NCBI GenBank assembly: GCA_003155275.1
Contig: PMCC01000062.1
Coordinates: forward strand, 1-5,914
Source: Actinomycetota bacterium
Lineage (GTDB): Bacteria; Actinomycetota; Humimicrobiia; Humimicrobiales; Humimicrobiaceae
Reading direction: 5' to 3'
Length of the DNA stretch: 5,914 bases
Shown: one piece after another, positions 1 through 5,866 of the stretch
Layout: the number at the start of each line of letters is the position of its first letter
Numbering within the stretch: position 1 is the first letter of the stretch
Program-made: the position numbers and the translations under genes
The notes under the pieces: model-generated
The model's input: only the letters and a program-made list of their open reading frames with translations
Told to the model about the DNA's origin: nothing
Databases searched by the model: none

Positions 1-461
1 TACATGGCAATCCCTGTTATGCCCTGAGCCAGAAGAAGAGCGGGCCATAATGTGTAAACCATTTTCTGGCCGGGATTGTACTTGCCCCAGTGTTTCGGGC
101 TCGGAATGCCTACAAAAATATCATAAAGATAATGCTTTGCCAAAATCGGTATATCCCTGAAATCCCTCCATGTAAAAAGCAGTTCCTTTATTTCACCTGT
201 TACAATAGTATAGTAAAATTTAAAAACAAAGGTCCACCCAATAAGGTACATAAAAATAAAATGAATGTAACGCGCTATTTCCAGTGTGGGAAATAACCTA
301 AAAAAGCCCGGCGCATAAACCTGGAAACCGGTCAGCATCAGCATTACCATTGAAACAAGATGAATGATATGCATTATCCTTGTGATTACTGTATGCTTGT
401 ACAGAAATGTATGTCTGCCTTTTTTGATTATGATTTCTTCATTTACGCCAATTGCCTCCAC
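1..461 (-). CDS. [NiFe] hydrogenase b-type cytochrome subunit (partial, C-terminus beyond window)
   Basis: I translated this by hand; the frame is open from a GTG at 461 to the window edge, giving 153 codons. It resembles the HyaC/HynC/HoxZ family of cytochrome b subunits (Ni,Fe-hydrogenase I cytochrome b / bacterial cytochrome b561 fold), which are usually about 200-240 residues, so roughly two thirds is present. These proteins anchor the hydrogenase in the membrane and pass electrons from the small subunit to quinone through b hemes. The first helix (about residues 25-50) contains H31 and H34 after an Arg (RIMHIIH). The second (about 60-85) contains H67 in RYIHF. A third begins near residue 135. 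These histidines are the likely heme ligands in view. GTG is chosen because an in-frame TAA lies directly upstream at 464-462 and a GGAGG site sits 7 nt upstream. A nearby ATG at 442 is out of frame and soon stops. It follows the large-subunit gene by 14 nt, as expected for a small-large-cytochrome operon. Confidence 0.88.
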   Translation of the reverse strand, partial: MEAIGVNEEIIIKKGRHTFLYKHTVITRIMHIIHLVSMVMLMLTGFQVYAPGFFRLFPTLEIARYIHFIFMYLIGWTFVFKFYYTIVTGEIKELLFTWRDFRDIPILAKHYLYDIFVGIPSPKHWGKYNPGQKMVYTLWPALLLAQGITGIAM

Positions 462-479
462 TTATTTACCTCCACTTAG
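452..479 (-). repeat. 14-bp imperfect tandem duplication at the large subunit/cytochrome junction
   Basis: Two adjacent 14-nt units match at 12 of 14 positions: CTAAGTGGAGGTAA (479-466) and ATAAGTGGAGGCAA (465-452), read on the minus strand. Each contains the module TAA-GTG-GAGG. The first TAA is the large-subunit stop. The second GTG is the cytochrome start, and the GGAGG of the first unit is its Shine-Dalgarno site. The first GTG opens only a 10-codon frame. Confidence 0.75.
469..473 (-). promoter_or_regulatory. Ribosome binding site of cytochrome b gene
   Basis: A GGAGG lies 7 nt before the GTG start at 461, just after the large-subunit stop codon. It decides the cytochrome start because no in-frame ATG is available near the N-terminus. 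Confidence 0.7.
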
Positions 480-2032
480 CATACTCTGAATTTTAATATT
501 TCCCTGTCACCTTCCACGATATGAACTGCGCATGCAAGACACGGGTCAAATGATCTTATCACCCTTCCTACCTCAATGGGATTTTCCACATCAGCAATCG
601 GGGTGCCTATAAGCGCCTGTTCGTATGGGCCCATATTCCCGGCGTCATCCCTCGGGCCGCCGTTCCATGTCGTCGGCACCACAGCCTGGTAATTTGCTAT
701 CCTGAAATTATCAATGGAAATCCAGTGGCCAAGAGAGCCCCTTGCTGCTTCAGTGAGTCCCATACCTTCTGAAGTTTTGGGGATTTTAAACTTTGTATGT
801 ACAGGCGCTGCAGGATCAAGCTCATCGACCCACTCATCCATCCTGTCAGTCAGGATACTTAGCTCCAATGCTCTTGCTGCGTGCCTTCCCATGACGGATA
901 TAAGATCTGCCGGCTGCAGGCCAAGCGTTGAAAGCGCACTGTCAATCAAGCTCTTATGGTCACTGTCACTGCCTTTAAGATACATTATTATTGCACGGGC
1001 CAAAGGCCCTACTTCCACAACTTTGCCATTGTATCTTGGAGCTTTAAGCCATGAATATGCGCCGTCTTTTTTGGCATCAGGAGTGGTCTCTCCATTTAAC
1101 GGGTATAATCCTGAACCTGATGAATACTTTGAATACTTTACAAATTCAGCAATCAGGTTTGAGTCAAAATTTCCGATATTTCCATCAATATAAGTACCTG
1201 AATCATAGTGCATCTTCCCGTTGTCGTCAGTCGGCAGGCCGCCATAGGATATAAAATTCCCGACACCTTTCCCTATCTTGAAATAATCAGGATAAAGGCT
1301 TGCCACTGCAACCACATCCGGAATATAGACATTATCAATAAAAGACTTTACTTCAGCCAGCCTTGACTTAAAGTTGATTATCCTTTCAAGGTTTAACTGG
1401 GTTGCGACTCCGCCCGCAAAAAGTGTCTGGCAGTGCGGTATTTTCCCTCCAAAAATCGCAAGCATTTCGTGAGCTTTTCTTCTGATTTCCAGCGCTTTTA
1501 TGTAATTTGCTATTGCGGCAATATTTACGGCATCGTCTTTAATATAATCGCCCTTATACCTTGGCAAAAATGGAGCTCCAGCGCTTTTAACGCCGGCATC
1601 GGCATCTGACTTTACCCAGTCTTTTATTTTATTGAGTTTCGGGTCAATGCCCTTATAATTTAAAATCGCTGTTATATCCACAAAATCAAGCGCCGCAAGA
1701 TGATAGAAGTGCAGAAGATGAGAATGTATAAATTCTGAAGCAAGCATAAGGTTTCTTATTATCCTTCCGTTTGCCGGGGGTTTTACACCGAAAGCGTCAT
1801 CAAGGGCAAGAACGGCCCCGGTTCCGTGGGGTATGGGGCAGACGCCGCATATCCTCTGGGCTATTGGAGGCGCATCAATCGGGCTTCTTTCACGCAGGAT
1901 TATTTCCCATCCCCTGAACATATCCCCTGTGCTGAAAGCATTGGTCACTTTTCCGTTTTCAACTTCAACTTTGATTTTTAAATGGCCCTCAATACGGGTC
2001 AGTGGATCTACAGTTATAATTTGCTTTGCCAT
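476..2032 (-). CDS. [NiFe] hydrogenase large (catalytic) subunit, group 1 uptake type
   Basis: Catalytic subunit (HyaB/HynA/HybC family, 518 aa) carrying the NiFe(CN)2CO centre that splits H2. The N-terminal L1 motif is RICGVCPIPHG with C62, C65 and H69. The C-terminal L2 motif is DPCLACAVH with C498, C501 and H504. The four cysteines are the expected Ni ligands, and the second pair is encoded by TGT and TGC, so this is not a selenocysteine enzyme. The proton-transfer Glu is E15 in TRIEGHL, the RGWE segment (40-43) supplies the usual E43, and KAPRY (330-334) and EVGPLARA (340-347) are typical of the family. R431 in ARGSLGHW matches the active-site Arg. Residues 505-518 after H504 form the tail normally removed by a dedicated endopeptidase after Ni insertion. 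The subunit lacks its own signal and should be exported by Tat bound to the small subunit. S104 and A430 replace residues that are usually Asp and Pro. The ATG lies 3 nt after the small-subunit stop. Confidence 0.97.
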   Translation of the reverse strand: MAKQIITVDPLTRIEGHLKIKVEVENGKVTNAFSTGDMFRGWEIILRERSPIDAPPIAQRICGVCPIPHGTGAVLALDDAFGVKPPANGRIIRNLMLASEFIHSHLLHFYHLAALDFVDITAILNYKGIDPKLNKIKDWVKSDADAGVKSAGAPFLPRYKGDYIKDDAVNIAAIANYIKALEIRRKAHEMLAIFGGKIPHCQTLFAGGVATQLNLERIINFKSRLAEVKSFIDNVYIPDVVAVASLYPDYFKIGKGVGNFISYGGLPTDDNGKMHYDSGTYIDGNIGNFDSNLIAEFVKYSKYSSGSGLYPLNGETTPDAKKDGAYSWLKAPRYNGKVVEVGPLARAIIMYLKGSDSDHKSLIDSALSTLGLQPADLISVMGRHAARALELSILTDRMDEWVDELDPAAPVHTKFKIPKTSEGMGLTEAARGSLGHWISIDNFRIANYQAVVPTTWNGGPRDDAGNMGPYEQALIGTPIADVENPIEVGRVIRSFDPCLACAVHIVEGDREILKFRVC

Positions 2033-2035
2033 AAC

Positions 2036-3160
2036 CTATTTGTCCTCCTCTTCCTCTTTTTCCTTGAGAATATAAGGAGTACCTTTGTCCCTATTCTTCT
2101 CTTCTTTATTTTGTCTGTATTTTGTGGCAATCATCCTTGCAGCTGCATGGGCCCCGATACCGGCAACAACCACGCCGCCTAATGCCACGCCGACTGTATT
2201 TGCATTAATATTTATTTTTTCAAGTCCTGGCACTTCAACTGCAGGAAGTTTCTCGTAAAGCCCTGAGCCGGCGCCACCGGGAAAGAAAGGTTCGGTACAC
2301 CCAATGCATGGACCTCCTGAGCGGTTGCACCAATTGACTCCGCCGTTCCATCCTCTCGTAGAGACATCGCAATGCGAAACCGGGCCCTTGCAGCCCAGTT
2401 CATACAGGCATCCTTTATCACCATAATCTTTTGCAAAAGTGCCTGTATCAAAATATTGCCTAAGTTCACAATTATCATGTATAAGCTTGTCTGTACCATA
2501 AAACATCGTCGGCCTGTTTAATTTGTCAAGCTCAGGTATTCCGTATTTTAAGACATTGACTATGGTGCCTACCATCCAGTCAGGATGCGGCGGACACCCG
2601 GGAATATTTATTATGGGTTTGCCAGTGACTATTTTCGATGCAGGCATTGCGCCTGTCGGGTTTGGAGGCGCTGAAGGTATGCCTCCCCATGAGGCGCATG
2701 CCCCAACTGCCACAACTGCCATTGAGTTTGCGGCAATGTTTTTTACCCATTCAAGTGCTGTAACAGGATTTCCTTCTTTTTCACCGACTGTACAATAAAA
2801 ACCATCAGCTTCTGTTGGAATGGAGCCTTCCACCACAAATATATATTTGCCTTTTTCTTCAACCATCATCCTGTCTATTACGCCCATAGCTAAATCTCCG
2901 GTCGCGCCCATTATTACAGGGTTAAATTCCAGGCTTATGACTTCTATGAGAACATCATCAACGCTGGGGTATGCTGCATCAAGAAAACTTACTGCGCAAC
3001 CTGAGCATGCTTGCGCCTGAAACCAGATTACGGGCAGCCTTCCTTTGCCGTTTTTTGCATCTGCAGCAGATAAAAGTTTTGGCAGCCATAAACTCGAAAG
3101 CGCCACTCCCGCAATAGAGCCTGCGCTTACCTGTAAAAACTTTTTCCTGGAAATTAACAC
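2036..3160 (-). CDS. [NiFe] hydrogenase small subunit, Tat-exported, membrane-anchored
   Basis: Electron-transfer subunit (HyaA/HynB/HoxK family, 374 aa) carrying three FeS clusters between the NiFe site and the cytochrome. The N-terminus is a Tat-type signal: SRKKFLQ (4-10), a hydrophobic stretch to about residue 30, and a probable cut near ALA/SAADA (31-35). Proximal cluster ligands are C52, C55, C155 and C189 (CSGC, GACASWGG, PGCPPHP). The extra cysteines of O2-tolerant enzymes are absent. Distal ligands are H228, C231, C251 and C257. The medial region has C264, C285 and C288 plus C278, which sits where standard enzymes carry Pro, so this cluster is probably [4Fe-4S]. A glycine/alanine-rich hydrophobic helix (about 321-345) should anchor the protein. 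It is followed by a charged tail ending in a Glu run that would face the cytoplasm. The start is GTG, with AGGAGG 6 nt upstream. It is the first gene of the operon. Confidence 0.97.
   Translation of the reverse strand: MLISRKKFLQVSAGSIAGVALSSLWLPKLLSAADAKNGKGRLPVIWFQAQACSGCAVSFLDAAYPSVDDVLIEVISLEFNPVIMGATGDLAMGVIDRMMVEEKGKYIFVVEGSIPTEADGFYCTVGEKEGNPVTALEWVKNIAANSMAVVAVGACASWGGIPSAPPNPTGAMPASKIVTGKPIINIPGCPPHPDWMVGTIVNVLKYGIPELDKLNRPTMFYGTDKLIHDNCELRQYFDTGTFAKDYGDKGCLYELGCKGPVSHCDVSTRGWNGGVNWCNRSGGPCIGCTEPFFPGGAGSGLYEKLPAVEVPGLEKININANTVGVALGGVVVAGIGAHAAARMIATKYRQNKEEKNRDKGTPYILKEKEEEEDK
2044..2049 (-). promoter_or_regulatory. Ribosome binding site of large subunit, inside the small-subunit coding end
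   Basis: AGGAGG lies 11 nt before the large-subunit ATG at 2032 and is made by the Glu codons of the small subunit's acidic tail. With only GTT between the TAG stop and the ATG, translation of the two subunits is probably coupled. The spacing is slightly long. Confidence 0.6.
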
Positions 3161-3166
3161 AAGAAA

Positions 3167-3172
3167 CCTCCT
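3167..3172 (-). promoter_or_regulatory. Ribosome binding site of small subunit
   Basis: A perfect AGGAGG lies 6 nt before the GTG at 3160. It fixes this GTG as the start, which also places the Tat motif at residues 4-10 as expected. Confidence 0.85.
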
Positions 3173-3377
3173 GTAAATTTTAAACTTTGTAAATCTATAA
3201 AATGTTTAATCGTTGAAAATGAAGAACACGATACCTTCGCAGAAACTAAAAATGAAATTGTTTCTTTTGCAGTTTTCAATATTCTTAAATAAGTTCCGCT
3301 AATGATTACAATTTATCTGTACGGATATCCTTTGCGCTTGAATTTTACCCATTCAAATATATTCATAAATCAGAAAA

Positions 3378-3406
3378 ATTTTAATCTATATGATTATCAA
3401 AATCAA
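3378..3406 (-). promoter_or_regulatory. Candidate sigma70-type promoter with overlapping palindrome, upstream of hydrogenase operon
   Basis: On the minus strand TTGATT (3406-3401) and TAAAAT (3383-3378) are separated by 17 nt, a fair match to -35/-10 elements. A 9-nt palindrome TGATAATCA (3399-3391) lies in the spacer, a common position for a repressor site. Its surroundings partly resemble a Fur box (about 13 of 19 positions by eye). A start near 3371 would give a leader of about 210 nt. The 264-nt gap (3161-3424) is AT-rich, where such matches arise by chance, so this is only a candidate. Confidence 0.3.
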
Positions 3407-3424
3407 ATGATATTTTTCACTGCA

Positions 3425-4543
3425 TTAAACAAGCGGTTCAGGCTCATCTTCGGTGTTTACAGGAAGCTTTGCAGTCTCATACAAAAATACATGGAACTTC
3501 CCCATCTGTATTTTTACCGAACCATCCTCAAATTTGCTGGAAGTAATATAGTGTTTTTTTGAAATGTTGCCGAGTTTTTCTTTCAAGGTTTCATCAGACG
3601 AATAAGCAGATATGAAGTCCAAGCCCTTTTCTGTCATGACAAACACCGGTATCTTCATACCTACCTGCAAAATAGAGCGGGGGCCTGCAGTATTCCTTAT
3701 TTCTTTTGAGGCGCAAGCCCAGGCAAGGTCAGCGCTATCGCTTACATTCTGTGCCTGCTCAGCAGAAATGCCTGTATTGCAGATTGCCAGGATTACTACC
3801 TCCAGATATTCGGGGTTTTTCAGATTAATTTTTAATGTGTGCATATGCTGTGTTTTTTTTGGGTTGATATTTTTATCAAAACCGCTGCCTGAACCTTCCC
3901 ATACAGAATTGAATCCATGTTCAAACTCCCTTATATTTTTGATGATCTCCATTTCATCGCCTCTTACAGTAACAGCTATTTTTCTGCAACCCATCTGGGC
4001 AGCTTTCATAACACCCTCATACTGGTTTAGTTTTGCGTCTTTGGCAGACAAAACAGTTCCACCGTTTTCTTTGATATTATTTATTACATCTTGGATTGGG
4101 GTCGTATAAAAAAGGCCGTTCATATATGCGCCAATTCCCTGTACCAGTCCCGGATTGTCACTGATAACAGTTCCTGCCCCTTCGCAGGCAACAACTGCGC
4201 AATCAATGGTTTTGCGCTTCAAGGCATACATTATCATTTCCGAAGCTCCAAATGGCACGATTATCTTTTCGTCGCATACTTTCCTGTGGCATGTAAACAT
4301 CCCCCAGTCATCACATTGTTTTTCAAATTTTTTTTCTATAGCCTGTTTATCCAATTCTTTAAAATTAAACAGGGTTGTAAACAATGGGCAATGGTGCACC
4401 TCGGGTTCCTGAAGCTTTATGACTTTTCCATCAGATATGGCCACCAGCGCGCATGCTTTTCGCGTGATATGCAAATCCAAAGGCAAGGCACCAAAATCCT
4501 TTTCTATCTCATTTAAAAAATTTTTTACATCTTTGCTGTCCAA
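3425..4543 (-). CDS. DUF2099 family protein (methanogenesis marker protein 8-like), function unknown
   Basis: From memory, the core resembles DUF2099 proteins, annotated in archaea as methanogenesis marker protein 8. Matching segments are a DGKV..L.EPE..HCPL region (57-73), a GMFTCHRKVC region (100-109), FGASEMIMYAL (117-127), DCAVVACEGAGTVI (133-146), GLVQGIG (151-157) and CRKIAVTVRG (205-214), numbered on the longer reading frame from 4600. The family has no established biochemical role that I know of. The protein has ten cysteines. H69, H70, C71, C104, H105 and C109 form clusters suited to metal or FeS binding, which is inference. No signal peptide or membrane helix is visible, so it is probably cytoplasmic. 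I chose the TTG at 4543 (372 aa) because GGGAGG lies 8 nt upstream. The longer version from a TTG at 4600 (391 aa) has no good site, and its extra residues precede the family-like core. It lies 77 nt after tyrS and 264 nt before the hydrogenase operon, on the same strand. Confidence 0.78.
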   Translation of the reverse strand: MDSKDVKNFLNEIEKDFGALPLDLHITRKACALVAISDGKVIKLQEPEVHHCPLFTTLFNFKELDKQAIEKKFEKQCDDWGMFTCHRKVCDEKIIVPFGASEMIMYALKRKTIDCAVVACEGAGTVISDNPGLVQGIGAYMNGLFYTTPIQDVINNIKENGGTVLSAKDAKLNQYEGVMKAAQMGCRKIAVTVRGDEMEIIKNIREFEHGFNSVWEGSGSGFDKNINPKKTQHMHTLKINLKNPEYLEVVILAICNTGISAEQAQNVSDSADLAWACASKEIRNTAGPRSILQVGMKIPVFVMTEKGLDFISAYSSDETLKEKLGNISKKHYITSSKFEDGSVKIQMGKFHVFLYETAKLPVNTEDEPEPLV

Positions 4544-4551
4544 AGTGGCAT

Positions 4552-4557
4552 CCTCCC
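4552..4557 (-). promoter_or_regulatory. Ribosome binding site deciding the DUF2099 start
   Basis: GGGAGG lies 8 nt before an in-frame TTG at 4543. The upstream alternative TTG at 4600 is preceded only by a poor AGTGGA-like stretch. An ATG at 4551 is out of frame and stops after eight codons. Confidence 0.6.
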
Positions 4558-4620
4558 AATTATCCTTCTGATATCCAGTTACAAGCAAAAACTGATACAA
4601 GTTTATAATTTTCCACTAAT

Positions 4621-5853
4621 CTATTGGATATTGATTTTTCTGAAAAACCTTTTGCCTTTTTGGATTATCATCCCTTTTAAACCCTGTGTATTAAAAATTA
4701 AATTAATATCTGTTATTTTCACATCATTAGCTTTAATTGCACCCTGGATAATCTGCCTTTTTGCATCGGCATTTGACTCTGCCAGTCCGCTTTTTACTAG
4801 AAGGTTTACAATAGACATCCTGCCTTCAGTAATATCCTCTCCGCTTATACAGAATTCCGGTATTTCATCCGGGATTTTTTTCTCTTTAAATATAATATCA
4901 AAATGCTGCTCTGCGTCCTCAGCCTGCTGCTTATCATAAAGGATCCCTATGATGATTTTTGCGAGATTCCTTTTTGCAAAAACAGGGTTTTCGCCCTGTG
5001 TCGTTATTTGTTTTTCAATTGAATCGATTTCAGTTTTTGGAAGCCTGGTTAAAAGCCTGTAATAGCCGATTATCAAGCTATCCGGGATAGACATGACCTT
5101 CCCAAAAATCTCGTCAGGTTTTTCTGTCACTCCTATGTAATTTCCGAGACTTTTGCTCATCTTGCTTACACCATCCAGACCCACCAGGAGAGGCATTGTT
5201 ATGGCTATCTGCTGCCTTTGCCCAAGATCCTTCTGGAGCTCCCTGCCCACAAGAAGATTAAATCTCTGGTCGGTACCGCCAAGCTCGATATCCGAGTTAA
5301 TGGCCACAGAATCATATGCCTGCATTATCGGGTACAGAAATTCCATAATGGCAATCGAGATGTTGCCGTTAAACCTTTTTTTAAAATCATCCCTTTCAAG
5401 CATCCTTGCAACAGTAAACCTTGAAGTCAGGTTTAAAATGTCCGCAAGCTGCAGTGGTTGGAGCCATTCTGAATTTTTGACGACTTCAGTTTTTTCGCTG
5501 TCAAGGATCTTAAAAGCCTGCTTCATATATGTTTCAGCGTTTTTATCTATTACTTCCGGGTCAAGTTTGGGCCGCAATGTGGAACGGCCGGAAGGGTCTC
5601 CTATTCTTGCGGTATAATCACCGATTATCAAAACAGCTTTGTGCCCCATATCCTGGAACTGCCTGAGTTTGTTTAAAACCACTGTATGGCCCAGATGAAT
5701 GTCAGGCGCAGTGGGGTCAAGCCCAAGTTTTACTTTAAGCGGCTTATTTTCTTTTATGGAAATTCCAAGCATTTTTACAAGCTCATCTTTAACCAGAATG
5801 TCTTCAGTGCCCTGGCAGGCAACCTCTATCTGTTTTTTTAAATCTTTTTCCAT
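4621..5853 (-). CDS. tyrS: Tyrosyl-tRNA synthetase
   Basis: Charges tRNA-Tyr with tyrosine in the cytoplasm; class I aminoacyl-tRNA synthetase. From the ATG at 5853 it has 410 residues, a normal length for the bacterial TyrRS branch with this motif style. The Rossmann catalytic domain carries the HIGH-type signature HLGH at 53-56 within LDPTAPDIHLGH, then GDYTARIGDPSGR (78-90). The tyrosine/tRNA region has YPIMQAYD (174-181) and GGTDQRFN (192-199). The class I KMSKS loop is intact at 231-235. The C-terminus from about 345 is an S4 RNA-binding domain (VNLLVKSGLAES onward) ending near 405. The ATG at 5853 has AAGG 9 nt upstream and matches the usual N-terminus. The frame continues to another ATG at 5904, but the 17 extra residues (MQIFKVFYSY onward) do not look like the family. 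No convincing promoter is seen in the remaining bases to the right edge, which may lie within a leader or an upstream spacer. Confidence 0.97.
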   Translation of the reverse strand: MEKDLKKQIEVACQGTEDILVKDELVKMLGISIKENKPLKVKLGLDPTAPDIHLGHTVVLNKLRQFQDMGHKAVLIIGDYTARIGDPSGRSTLRPKLDPEVIDKNAETYMKQAFKILDSEKTEVVKNSEWLQPLQLADILNLTSRFTVARMLERDDFKKRFNGNISIAIMEFLYPIMQAYDSVAINSDIELGGTDQRFNLLVGRELQKDLGQRQQIAITMPLLVGLDGVSKMSKSLGNYIGVTEKPDEIFGKVMSIPDSLIIGYYRLLTRLPKTEIDSIEKQITTQGENPVFAKRNLAKIIIGILYDKQQAEDAEQHFDIIFKEKKIPDEIPEFCISGEDITEGRMSIVNLLVKSGLAESNADAKRQIIQGAIKANDVKITDINLIFNTQGLKGMIIQKGKRFFRKINIQ

Positions 5854-5861
5854 TTGATACG

Positions 5862-5866
5862 ACCTT
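5862..5866 (-). promoter_or_regulatory. Ribosome binding site deciding the tyrS start
   Basis: AAGGT lies 8 nt before the ATG at 5853. The alternative ATG at 5904 has only AT-rich sequence before it within the window. This supports the shorter 410-residue protein. Confidence 0.5.

Noticed and set aside
90..296. Plus-strand open frame at the left edge
   Set aside because: It lies opposite the cytochrome b gene, whose minus-strand frame is open throughout and has heme-histidine helices.
500..560. Possible [NiFeSe] hydrogenase, given the medial-cluster Cys
   Set aside because: The C-terminal Ni-binding motif is encoded by TGT and TGC with no in-frame TGA, so there is no selenocysteine.
714..1193. 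Plus-strand open frame of 159 codons inside the large-subunit gene
   Set aside because: It is fully antisense to a strongly conserved hydrogenase gene, shows no recognisable domain and has composition expected of a shadow frame.
2990..3010. Possible O2-tolerant hydrogenase with a [4Fe-3S] proximal cluster
   Set aside because: The proximal motif is CSGC, without the extra Cys next to it, and the position five residues after C155 is Gly rather than Cys.
3313..3366. Minus-strand 17-codon frame (MNIFEWVKFKRKGYPYR) in the gap before the hydrogenase operon
   Set aside because: No Shine-Dalgarno site precedes its ATG and short frames are expected by chance; a leader peptide is possible but unsupported.
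3612..4109. Plus-strand open frame of 165 codons opposite the DUF2099 gene
   Set aside because: Hydrophobic, cysteine-rich translation typical of the antisense of a coding frame; the minus-strand frame has family motifs and an RBS.
4574..4600. Hairpin after tyrS as a terminator
   Set aside because: The stem is only about five or six pairs and no T-run follows on the minus strand.
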